From positions 1-9,850 of the forward strand of contig JAJDTQ010000137.1 of NCBI GenBank assembly GCA_022827045.1: 9,850 nt of DNA, written 5' to 3'. Under the pieces are notes generated by a model. The model saw only the letters and a program-made list of their open reading frames with translations. It did no database searches and was not told the DNA's origin. Source of the stretch: Candidatus Binatia bacterium (GTDB lineage: Bacteria; Desulfobacterota_B; Binatia; UBA9968; JAJDTQ01). Position numbers and translations under genes: made by a program. The stretch's first letter is position 1, and each line of letters begins with the position of its first letter. Below are positions 1-5,661 of the stretch, one piece after another.

Positions 1-1
1 G

Positions 2-154
2 CTCAGCCTCGTCGGTTGGTCGCCCTACACCGGCCGCACGCTGAAGGGCTGGCCCGTGCGCACGTTCGTACGCGGGACCACGGTGTACCGCGACGGCAAG
101 GTGGTGGGAAAGAAAGGCCACGGCCGGCAGGCGAAGGCCACATACCCGGGGTAG
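2..154 (+). CDS. Amidohydrolase, dihydroorotase/hydantoinase type (C-terminal fragment)
   Basis: The gene enters from the left edge; only the last 50 codons are present, ending in TAG at 152-154. The visible residues include SPYTGRTLKGWPV, then RGTTVYRDGKVVG and a final GHGRQAK segment. This matches the C-terminal beta-strand region of cyclic amidohydrolases (dihydroorotase, dihydropyrimidinase/hydantoinase, allantoinase), in which a 'SPY-G--LKGWPV-T-VRG--VY-DG' pattern precedes the stop. Enzymes of this family hydrolyse cyclic amide bonds with metal ions bound in a TIM barrel. The metal ligands lie outside the window, so the substrate cannot be assigned. The gene converges on the minus-strand dehydrogenase at 273, with a perfect palindrome between them. 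Family membership is fairly sure; the specific enzyme is not. Confidence 0.72.
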   Translation, partial: LSLVGWSPYTGRTLKGWPVRTFVRGTTVYRDGKVVGKKGHGRQAKATYPG

Positions 155-182
155 CCGGGAACCTGCACAGCGCTGGATTCCC

Positions 183-210
183 GTAGGGGCGACCGGCCGG
201 TCGCCCCTAC
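183..210. repeat. Perfect 28-bp palindrome between convergent genes (REP-like element or bidirectional terminator)
   Basis: The half-site GTAGGGGCGACCGG is followed immediately by its exact reverse complement, with centre between 196 and 197. It lies between the stop of the amidohydrolase gene (154) and the stop of the convergent dehydrogenase gene (273). An outer inverted pair, CGGGAACC at 156-163 and GGTTCCCG at 218-225, brackets it. No T-run follows on either side, so a classical Rho-independent terminator is not evident. A dispersed REP-type repeat, or a structural RNA stop for both transcripts, fits better. No second copy occurs in this window. Confidence 0.75.
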
Positions 211-272
211 CCGGCCGGGTTCCCGAAACCCCATGGGCCTCACCCGCGGAAATCCGGTACCGCCGTCCCCGG

Positions 273-1028
273 TCAGGCGATGAAGACCCGGCCGCCGTCC
301 ACGTTGATCAGCTGCCCGCTGATCATGTCGCTGTCGTCGGAGGCCAGGAAGGCGACGACGCCGGCGAGGTCGCCGGGCAGGAGGTGACGCTCGATGCAGC
401 GTTGCCGCAGCATGTGCTCGGATGGCGCCTCCGGCGCCTCCCGCACCTGTGACGTGTCCACCCCTCCGGGCGCGATGGCGTTCACGTTGATGTTGAAAGG
501 GCCCAGGTCCGTGGCCAGCGCGCGGGTCAGGCCGATGACTCCCATCTTCGACGCCGCGTATTGATGGCTCAGCGTGCGGCCGTGCAGCGCCACGCTGGAG
601 CTGATGTTGATGATCTTCCCCTTGCTCGACCGCTTCATGTAGGGCACCACCGCGCGGGTCGCCAGGAACGTCCCGGTGAGGTTGGCCGCGATGATCCGGT
701 GCCAGTCCGCCACGTCGGTTTCCTCGATGGGGACCCGCGGCGTGTTGCGCACGATGCCGGCGTTGTTCACCAGGATGTCGATGCTGCCGAAGTGGTCGAA
801 GGCCTGCTTGGCGCCCGCCAGGGTCTGCTCCTCCGAGGTCACGTCCATCTCCACCGCCAGGGCCTTGCGGCCCTCCGCCGCCACCAGCCGCGCGGTGCCC
901 TGGACGCCGGCGTAGTTGACGTCGGCGGCACAGACGTGGGCGCCTTCCGCCGCCAGCCGAACCGCAAAGACCCGGCCCAGGCCGGTGGCCGCGCCGGTCA
1001 CAAGGGCGACACGATTTTCCAGTCTCAT
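273..1028 (-). CDS. Short-chain dehydrogenase/reductase (SDR), 3-oxoacyl-ACP-reductase-like
   Basis: The protein has 251 residues, the normal length of a classical SDR. The Rossmann nucleotide motif TGAATGLG is at residues 11-18. Asp36 ends the second strand (AADVN), which usually favours NAD(H) over NADP(H). NNAG is at 88-91. The catalytic set is a serine in ISSS (about Ser144), Tyr157 and Lys161 in YAASK. The C-terminal NVDGG segment is typical of FabG-like and sugar or secondary-alcohol dehydrogenases. It should act in the cytoplasm as an NAD-dependent oxidoreductase; the substrate cannot be read from sequence. The frame stays open upstream to 1562, but ATG at 1026-1028 is preferred. It has GGAG (1036-1039 on the complement) 7 nt upstream and begins exactly at the conserved MRLENRVALVTG start. 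It lies 56 nt after the ogt-like gene on the same strand and may be co-transcribed with it. Confidence 0.9.
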   Translation of the reverse strand: MRLENRVALVTGAATGLGRVFAVRLAAEGAHVCAADVNYAGVQGTARLVAAEGRKALAVEMDVTSEEQTLAGAKQAFDHFGSIDILVNNAGIVRNTPRVPIEETDVADWHRIIAANLTGTFLATRAVVPYMKRSSKGKIINISSSVALHGRTLSHQYAASKMGVIGLTRALATDLGPFNINVNAIAPGGVDTSQVREAPEAPSEHMLRQRCIERHLLPGDLAGVVAFLASDDSDMISGQLINVDGGRVFIA

Positions 1029-1084
1029 GCGTGCACTCCGTTTCTCCACTGACCGGATCCGGAACCACAGCCGCCCGGAAGCTC

Positions 1085-1573
1085 TCAGGTCGGTTGGCAG
1101 GCCAACTGGCCGTGTTCCAGATCGAGCAGGTACTGCTTGACGTCCAGCCCCCCGCCGTAACCCGTCAATCCCCCGTCTCCACCGATGACCCGATGACAGG
1201 GAACGACGATGGCGATGGGGTTGCGGCCGTTGGCCGCTCCCACCGCGCGCACCGCGCGCGGCTGACCCATGGCCCGGGCCTGCTCGCCGTAAGAGCGGGT
1301 GGCGCCGTATGGGATCTCCCGGAGCGCCTTCCATGCGCGCAACTGGAACGGCGTGCCGGACGGCGCCAGCGGCAGATTGAACCGCCGGCGTCGGCCCTTG
1401 AAGTACTCGTCGAGCTGCCGCCTCACCTCCGCAACGAGCGTCCCTCCCACGGCCCATCCTTCCGTGACCTTTTCCGGCTGCCATCCCTGCCGGAAGGCGA
1501 TCATCCTGACCGCATCCTCTTCGGCAGCGATCAGGAGGTCCCCCACCGGGCTCCCTATCCAATCATAGTTCAT
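1085..1573 (-). CDS. ogt: Methylated-DNA--protein-cysteine S-methyltransferase (O6-alkylguanine-DNA alkyltransferase)
   Basis: This 162-residue suicide DNA-repair protein transfers the alkyl group from O6-alkylguanine (and O4-alkylthymine) in DNA to its own cysteine. The acceptor Cys126 sits in the invariant PCHR motif (125-128). RAVGAANGRNP (109-119) holds the conserved Arg/Asn of the helix-turn-helix base-flipping region, and GGLTGYGGGL (134-143) is the family's C-terminal loop. Residues 1-65 form the less conserved N-terminal domain. ATG at 1571-1573 is chosen over an in-frame start at 1648 because AGGAGG lies 5 nt upstream of it (complement of 1579-1584) and the N-terminus MNYDWIGSPVGDL aligns with the family start. 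It has no Ada-type N-terminal or regulatory domain, so it is Ogt/AGT rather than Ada. The symbol rests on family architecture. The SDR gene follows downstream on the same strand. Confidence 0.93.
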   Translation of the reverse strand: MNYDWIGSPVGDLLIAAEEDAVRMIAFRQGWQPEKVTEGWAVGGTLVAEVRRQLDEYFKGRRRRFNLPLAPSGTPFQLRAWKALREIPYGATRSYGEQARAMGQPRAVRAVGAANGRNPIAIVVPCHRVIGGDGGLTGYGGGLDVKQYLLDLEHGQLACQPT

Positions 1574-1581
1574 GCGTTCCT

Positions 1582-1616
1582 CCTCGTTTGTCACGAGCGA
1601 GACTGACCTCGTTTGT
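1582..1616 (-). promoter_or_regulatory. Tandem 10-bp direct repeat in the ogt leader
   Basis: Read on the minus strand, ACAAACGAGG occurs twice with a 25-nt period (complements of 1607-1616 and 1582-1591). The downstream copy merges into the ogt Shine-Dalgarno AGGAGG. A short inverted pair, GAGCGA at 1595-1600 and TCGCTC at 1617-1622, overlaps the same stretch. This could be an operator or a translational control element, or a small duplication without function. No convincing -35/-10 pair was found upstream. Confidence 0.35.
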
Positions 1617-1666
1617 TCGCTCCCCCAGCATACCGTTCCTATTGACAAGCGTATAATATAGTGACA

Positions 1667-1939
1667 TCAGAACAGGCTTGCCTGTTTCCAGAAAGCAGTA
1701 ACGAGACGGGGTCTGCGGCGCATTCGTTGAAGGGCGTGGCGAGCGTGGTGGCTGAGTTGAGCGAAGTCCTTGCCGCAGAAGTTGGGCAGTTCATGATACT
1801 TCCAGTATCCCCAGAGATACTCCACCGGATTGAGCTCCGGCGCATAGGCCGGCAGCCGTTCCAGCACCACCACGCCCTCGGTGGCGTCAACGAAGTCCCG
1901 CACCACGCCGCTCCGGTGGCTGGACAGCCCGTCATTGAG
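1667..1939 (-). pseudogene. IS630-family transposase, 3' remnant
   Basis: Only the C-terminal part of a DDE transposase survives. It starts around a DGLSSHRS segment (the Asp codon is the complement of 1931-1933), which corresponds to the second catalytic aspartate region of IS630/Tc1-type enzymes. It continues through LPAYAPELNPVEYLW, the very characteristic segment carrying the final catalytic Glu, to a normal-looking end with TGA at 1667-1669. The frame is closed upstream by a stop at 1958-1960, and about the first half of a complete transposase is missing, so it cannot act. The sequence beyond its 3' end, about 1640-1666, may contain the element's terminal region, but no matching opposite end remains. 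The left boundary coincides with the 3' end of the neighbouring small gene. Confidence 0.85.
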
Positions 1940-2228
1940 CCGGTGACTTCTTAGATTCTACGAGGAGTTTTTGTAAGTGATGAATCAAGTCGGATAGTCG
2001 TTTCTCAGAATTTGAGATCTCTTTAGAAACTCGCTTCTCTGACTCGGTGATCTGATTGCTGAGTCGCTCGTCAACTTTCTCGATGTAATCGTTCTGACGA
2101 GTTTCAACTCGACCTATCCTGTCGTTCAAATCTCCCGCGAAACCTGAGGAAATAAAATAGACTAGGATTCCGATTGAAGATAAGGCGCTGATTCCACTGA
2201 CGGCTAAGCCCGCCGTATTCTTGTCCAT
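1932..2228 (-). CDS. Small one-pass membrane protein with charged coiled-coil tail
   Basis: The protein has 98 residues and is not recognised as a known family. Residues about 8-30 form a hydrophobic membrane segment (LAVSGISALSSIGILVYFIS). Residues about 34-92 are highly charged and helical, with coiled-coil character. They contain an 11-residue repeat, ITESEKRVSKE (60-70) followed by ISNSEKRLSDL (71-81). The start at 2226-2228 is secure in sequence terms: AAGGAGGT lies immediately upstream with about 5 nt spacing from AGGAGG. It follows the 64-residue gene by 19 nt and is probably co-transcribed. Base composition is clearly AT-richer than the flanking housekeeping genes. The last codons (SPAQ, then TGA at 1932-1934) run into the IS630 remnant, so the native C-terminus may have been lost. 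Similar short TM-plus-coiled-coil proteins occur in phage and mobile DNA; no function is assigned. Confidence 0.62.
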   Translation of the reverse strand: MDKNTAGLAVSGISALSSIGILVYFISSGFAGDLNDRIGRVETRQNDYIEKVDERLSNQITESEKRVSKEISNSEKRLSDLIHHLQKLLVESKKSPAQ

Positions 2229-2247
2229 TTCTACCTCCTTAACGTGA

Positions 2248-2442
2248 TCACTCTTCCTTCTTGTTCTTTTCTGTCCTTGACCTAAGCGTTGGGTACAGAG
2301 TCTTGACGTTAGAGAGGATCGACTCCGCGACCTTCCTTCCCTCGGCGATTCGTCCATTCCATGGGCCTCCATAACGGGCGACGTGCTTGACTAAATTTAA
2401 TGACTTGACAGCATGATCAAGGACAGCTATTGAGTCAACCAT
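2248..2442 (-). CDS. Hypothetical 64-residue protein
   Basis: I do not recognise this family. The protein is soluble-looking and mostly helical, with a central VARYGGPWNGR segment and a strongly basic/acidic tail (RTEKNKKEE). ATG at 2440-2442 is chosen because AGGGG lies 5 nt upstream (complement of 2448-2452). A longer frame opening at 2478 has no ribosome site, and its extra residues are antisense to the antitoxin-like gene. Support for it being real comes from AT-rich composition unlike the flanks, tight spacing (19 nt) to the next minus-strand gene, and that gene's strong Shine-Dalgarno. Its start codon shares two base pairs with the divergent ATG at 2441, so at least one of the two starts, or the expression mode, is unusual. 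It may be an accessory gene of the neighbouring defence-like pair or a leftover of another mobile element. Confidence 0.45.
   Translation of the reverse strand: MVDSIAVLDHAVKSLNLVKHVARYGGPWNGRIAEGRKVAESILSNVKTLYPTLRSRTEKNKKEE
2405..2433 (+). promoter_or_regulatory. Possible promoter of the AbiE-like pair
   Basis: A perfect TTGACA at 2405-2410 is followed after 17 bp by TATTGA at 2428-2433, a weak -10. Transcription would begin at about the ATG at 2441, implying a leaderless or nearly leaderless message. This is consistent with the absence of a Shine-Dalgarno before that ATG. A second TTGACT at 2387-2392 lies just upstream. The site is inside the divergent 64-residue gene. The -10 match is poor, so confidence is low. 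Confidence 0.3.
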
Positions 2443-3514
2443 GAAGGCCCCTGCCGAAAAGCACGCCATACGCCGCATCGCTGGGCGTATAGCAGAACTA
2501 GTCGATGCCGACTGTCATACATTGAGTATGAGAGAAAACCATCGAAACCTGCAAGTGGACGCGGTGTTGGGCGTTGGTCCCTTTGTCTTCGTCGTGGAGT
2601 GGAAGAGCGTGGGCTCCGCGGCGTCGACGTACTCCGCCATCACCCAGGTCCGCCGAAATGCCGAAGAAATCAAGCGAACCGGAAGGATCGACGGCGAGGT
2701 CGTCCCGCTGATAGCGGTTCCGTTCATGGGCACCACCGGTCGAGAACGTTGCGCGGAGCACGGCGTTGCATGGCTGGATTTGTCCGGCAACGCGAGGATC
2801 TTCGCACCCGGACTCCGTGTCCTGATCGAGGGCAAGCCAAACCTTTACAAACGGCCAGGACGACCTTCCACGCCGTTCGCGCCGAGGAGTTCTCGTATAG
2901 CGCGTTGGCTGCTCATCCATCCGACCGCGCCCGTTACCCAGCGAGAGCTCGCACGGGCTACGGGTACGGACGAAGGGTATACAAGCCGGGTAGTGGGGAA
3001 GCTCGAGGATGAAGGATTGATCGTACGGAACGATGACGGGGCCATCCTGCCCCGAGAGCCTGACCTGCTGCTCGACGCTTGGCTGGAGGTCTACAACTTC
3101 AACAAGCACTACGTGTTGCGGGGCCATGTGGCTGCGCGTTCCGGAGAGGAACTGCTGCGGCAACTGAGCGCACGATTGAATCAAGCATCCGTCCCGTACG
3201 CCGCCACCGGCCTCGCCGCCGCTTGGAGCCTCAACCATTTCGCCGGATTCAGAACCGTCAGCATGTATCTCTGGCAGGAACCCTCCTCCGATCTGATCGA
3301 CGCCCTGTCGTTCAGAGAGGACACTCGCGGCGCCAACGTCTGGCTCATCATCCCGAATGATGAAGGCGTATTTGACGGAGCATCGACTCGGAATGGCATT
3401 CACTGCGTTCACCCGGTGCAGGCATACCTGGACCTCCATGCCCACCCCGAACGAGCCAAGGAGGCCGCGCGCGAGTTGAGAAATGAGCATCTGCGGTGGA
3501 GGACTGGTGAATAG
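2441..3514 (+). CDS. AbiEi-family antitoxin-like protein with N-terminal PD-(D/E)XK-like domain
   Basis: The protein has 357 residues. Residues 1-130 look like a restriction-endonuclease-like fold: Asp40, then Glu53-Trp-Lys55 at the end of a hydrophobic strand (FVFVVEWKS), a Gln-containing helix (TQVRRNAEEI, 68-77), and a late strand with GVAWLDLSGNARI. Residues about 150-200 form a winged helix (SRIARWLLIHP, TQRELARATG, TSRVVGKLEDEGLIVR). Residues about 208-350 match the AbiEi antitoxin C-terminal region, ending in HPVQAYLDL and an Arg/Glu-rich helix. AbiEi proteins are known to repress their operon and counteract the AbiEii nucleotidyltransferase. This role is supported here by the coupled toxin-like gene directly downstream. 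ATG 2441 has no ribosome site; an internal ATG at 2528 is possible but would cut into the nuclease-like domain. Whether the ExK site is catalytic or structural is unknown. Confidence 0.72.
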   Translation: MKAPAEKHAIRRIAGRIAELVDADCHTLSMRENHRNLQVDAVLGVGPFVFVVEWKSVGSAASTYSAITQVRRNAEEIKRTGRIDGEVVPLIAVPFMGTTGRERCAEHGVAWLDLSGNARIFAPGLRVLIEGKPNLYKRPGRPSTPFAPRSSRIARWLLIHPTAPVTQRELARATGTDEGYTSRVVGKLEDEGLIVRNDDGAILPREPDLLLDAWLEVYNFNKHYVLRGHVAARSGEELLRQLSARLNQASVPYAATGLAAAWSLNHFAGFRTVSMYLWQEPSSDLIDALSFREDTRGANVWLIIPNDEGVFDGASTRNGIHCVHPVQAYLDLHAHPERAKEAARELRNEHLRWRTGE

Positions 3515-4493
3515 AAAACCAACCACCGATGCTGGCTACGACCGGAGGTACACCGAGTTGGTGCAGGCGACCTGCCTATACATTGCCACCAAAGTAGGTG
3601 ACATCACGGATGACTTGATCGTGATCGGAGGTCTGGTTCCGTCACTGCTCGTTGACCAGGAGAACCTGTCGCCCGGGGTCGATCCCCACGCTGGGACGCT
3701 GGACCTGGACGTAGGACTCACCCTCCGGTTATTGGACGATGGTCGTTACCACACCTTGACTGAGCGACTGCGTCGTGCCGGGTTTGAACAGGACACCAGC
3801 AACCACGGCAATACAACGCGGCAGCGCTGGAAGATCGGCCTTGGGGAAAAGATCACGGTCGATTTTCTGATCCCGCCGAGTCTTCCTGGCGACCAAGGCG
3901 GCGGACTGCGGGATATCGAGCCGGATTTCGCCGCCTTCATCGCGCCGGGACTCGAACTCGCCTTCCGGAATCGGAAGTCGGTCAATCTGACAGGCAAGAC
4001 CATATTCGGAGAGCAGGCCATGAGGGCGATATGGACATGCGGGCCAGGCGCCTACGTGGTGCTCAAATCCCTCGCCTTCGGAGACCGTGGAGAAAACAAG
4101 GATGCCTATGATCTGTACTACGTGGTTCGCAACTATGGGACGGGCGTTGATGATGTCGCCGTTCCCTTGAGATCCTTGCTCCACGATCCATCAGCGGTGA
4201 AGGCCATGCAGGTTTTGGAACGGGACTTCAGCGAGCACAACGGTATCGGCCCCCGAAGGGTGGCCGAGTTCCTCACGAAACGTCCAGACGACGAGGTACA
4301 AGCCGACGTCGTGGGTTTCGTGAGGCAACTCCTGGAACGTTATAGTCGACGAGGGAAAGACGACATGCACACCGGGCCGGTCAATCCTCCACCGGAACCA
4401 TCCAGCCGTGCCGGTCCGGCAGCCGGACGCGCTGGATGGCCGACAACTCTTCGAAGAGCCGCTTGGACAGCGGCCCCACCTCGCCGTCGCTGA
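3507..4493 (+). CDS. AbiEii-like nucleotidyltransferase toxin, with abnormal read-through tail
   Basis: The protein has 328 residues from GTG 3507. An upstream in-frame ATG (3483) is possible, but GGAGG at 3498-3502 fits the GTG, and GTGAATAG overlaps the antitoxin stop, indicating translational coupling. Nucleotidyltransferase features are IGGLVPSLL (40-48, the glycine motif), LDLDVGL (65-71, the hDxD metal motif), VDFLIPP (118-124), and the AbiEii-like K187...R194...KDAYDLYYV (198-206). AbiEii/MenT-type toxins transfer nucleotides, in studied cases to tRNA. Substrate and host effect here are inference. The recognisable domain ends near residue 285. Residues 292-328 (PPPEPSSRAG onward, ending in PPRRR) are encoded antisense to the 3' end of ilvE and look like non-native Pro/Ala/Arg-rich sequence, so the original stop seems lost. 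Confidence 0.7.
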   Translation: MNRKPTTDAGYDRRYTELVQATCLYIATKVGDITDDLIVIGGLVPSLLVDQENLSPGVDPHAGTLDLDVGLTLRLLDDGRYHTLTERLRRAGFEQDTSNHGNTTRQRWKIGLGEKITVDFLIPPSLPGDQGGGLRDIEPDFAAFIAPGLELAFRNRKSVNLTGKTIFGEQAMRAIWTCGPGAYVVLKSLAFGDRGENKDAYDLYYVVRNYGTGVDDVAVPLRSLLHDPSAVKAMQVLERDFSEHNGIGPRRVAEFLTKRPDDEVQADVVGFVRQLLERYSRRGKDDMHTGPVNPPPEPSSRAGPAAGRAGWPTTLRRAAWTAAPPRRR

Positions 4494-5463
4494 CGCGAAT
4501 GCACTCGCCCTTGTAGGAAAGTTCGCCCACCGGGGAGATGACCGCCGCGGTGCCGGTGCCGAAGACCTCGCGCAGGGCGCCGTTCCGCCCCGCCGCAAGC
4601 ACCTCCGCGATGGTCAAAGGCCGCTCGGACACGCGCATGCCGTAGTCTCTCGCAAGCTGGAGCACCGACTCCCGTGTCACGCCTTCCAGCAGGGTGCCGG
4701 TGACCGGCGGCGTCACCAGCTCGTCTCCGATCACGAACGCGATGTTCATGGAGCCGACTTCCTCGATGTATTCCTGGCCGATCCCGTCGAGCCACAGGAC
4801 CTGGGCGAAGCCGTCCCGCTGGGCCTCTTCGCCCGCCAGCAGGCTGCCGGCGTAGTTGCCGGCGGTCTTGGCCGCGCCGGTGCCGCCGCGGACGGACCGG
4901 GCGTAGCGGTCCTCCACCCGGATCCGCAGCGGGTTGAACCCTTCCGAGTAGTACGAAGCCACCGGCGAGAGGATGATGAAGAACTGGTAGGTGCGCGAGG
5001 GCCTCACGTGGAGGTCCGGGTCTTTTGCGAAGGCCACCGGGCGGATGTACAACGAGGTGCCCGGGGCGTGCGGCACCCACTCCCGGTCCAGGGCCACGAG
5101 CTGCCTGAGAGCCGCCAGAAAGAGGTCCGGATCGACGGGCGGAACGCATAGCCGCACGGCCGACCGGTTGAAGCGGGCGATGTTGCGGTCCGGCCGGAAC
5201 AGCCGGACAACGCCGTCCTCGCCGCGATAGGCCTTGAGCCCCTCGAAGATGCTCTGGGCATAGTGCAGCACCACCGTGGCCGGTTCCAGCGTCAGCGGGC
5301 CGTAAGGCACGATGCGCGGGTCGGCCCAGCCCGTGTCCCCCGCCCCGTCCATCAGGAACATGTGGTCGGTGAACACCTGGCCGAAACCCAGACGGTCCTC
5401 GTCCGGCTTGGCTTTCGGCGCTGGGACGAGCGTCACCGAAATCTCCGTTTGCGTGGTCGCCAT
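4381..5463 (-). CDS. ilvE: Branched-chain-amino-acid aminotransferase
   Basis: The protein has 360 residues, the usual length of class II (long-form) BCATs, which are fold-type IV PLP enzymes. It interconverts Leu/Ile/Val and their 2-oxo acids with 2-oxoglutarate/glutamate, the last step of branched-chain amino acid synthesis. Signatures in order are LHYAQSIFEGLKAYRG (66-81), RPDRNIARFNRSA (90-102), LYIRPVAF (138-145), the PLP Schiff-base Lys199 in GGTGAAKTAGNYA, YIEEVGSMNIAF (232-243) with the cofactor-contacting Glu, and GTGTAAVISPV (302-312) of the phosphate cup. ATG at 5461-5463 is followed in frame by the complete family N-terminus and preceded by a stop 11 codons upstream. The ribosome site (GCGGGA) is weak. 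The gene is divergent from the ABC importer operon and convergent with the toxin-like frame, whose last 113 bp overlap its 3' end. Confidence 0.93.
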   Translation of the reverse strand: MATTQTEISVTLVPAPKAKPDEDRLGFGQVFTDHMFLMDGAGDTGWADPRIVPYGPLTLEPATVVLHYAQSIFEGLKAYRGEDGVVRLFRPDRNIARFNRSAVRLCVPPVDPDLFLAALRQLVALDREWVPHAPGTSLYIRPVAFAKDPDLHVRPSRTYQFFIILSPVASYYSEGFNPLRIRVEDRYARSVRGGTGAAKTAGNYAGSLLAGEEAQRDGFAQVLWLDGIGQEYIEEVGSMNIAFVIGDELVTPPVTGTLLEGVTRESVLQLARDYGMRVSERPLTIAEVLAAGRNGALREVFGTGTAAVISPVGELSYKGECIRVSDGEVGPLSKRLFEELSAIQRVRLPDRHGWMVPVED

Positions 5464-5661
5464 CGGAATAATCCCGCGGTTCGGCGACAGTGAATCTACA
5501 CGCTATACCCCCTTGGGGGAAGCCCTCTTGACGGCGAACGACCAAGCGGGATAGACAGCGTAACAGTCCCGCAACAAGATCGGTGCGGGCCGGGCGTTCA
5601 ACCCGGCCGCGGCGCCGTGATCGCACCCGCAACAATCAACGAAACGAGGAGGAACGAAACC
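5464..5661. other. Divergent intergenic control region (ilvE / ABC importer)
   Basis: These 198 bp must hold the promoters of both ilvE (leftward) and the ABC importer operon (rightward). TTGACG at 5528-5533 is a plausible rightward -35, but only a poor -10 (TAGACA, 5552-5557) follows at 18 bp spacing. A CCCCC-TT-GGGGG near-palindrome at 5508-5519 could be an operator. A stem-loop in the presumed importer leader pairs GGCCGGG (5588-5594) with CCCGGCC (5602-5608) around a 7-nt loop, with no T-run after it. No riboswitch class was recognised. Confidence 0.35.
5647..5652 (+). promoter_or_regulatory. Shine-Dalgarno AGGAGG deciding the start of the binding-protein gene
   Basis: AGGAGG lies 9 nt before ATG 5662. 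It favours this start over the longer in-frame opening at 5617, whose 15 extra residues would precede the signal peptide. The 15 nt around it (5642-5656) are identical to the ogt leader (complement of 1575-1589). Confidence 0.7.

Noticed and set aside
1091..1104. Short inverted repeat GTTGGC-AG-GCCAAC at the 3' end of ogt
   Set aside because: The loop is only 2 nt, it lies within coding sequence and no T-run follows, so it is not supported as a terminator.
1029..1562. N-terminal extension of the dehydrogenase frame up to 1562
   Set aside because: It overlaps ogt in another frame, is low-complexity Arg/Gly-rich, and the conserved SDR start with its own ribosome site lies at 1028.
1642..1657. 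Perfect TTGACA and TATAAT hexamers on the plus strand
   Set aside because: They are separated by only 4 bp, no correctly spaced partner exists for either, and no plus-strand gene follows. More likely end-of-IS or AT-rich intergenic sequence.
2498..3526. Long minus-strand frame opposite the antitoxin-like gene
   Set aside because: No motifs and no plausible start. The plus-strand frame has a winged helix, an ExK motif and the coupled downstream gene.
4340..5635. Long minus-strand frame overlapping ilvE in a different register
   Set aside because: Arg/Gly/Pro-rich without motifs. The ilvE frame carries all BCAT signatures.
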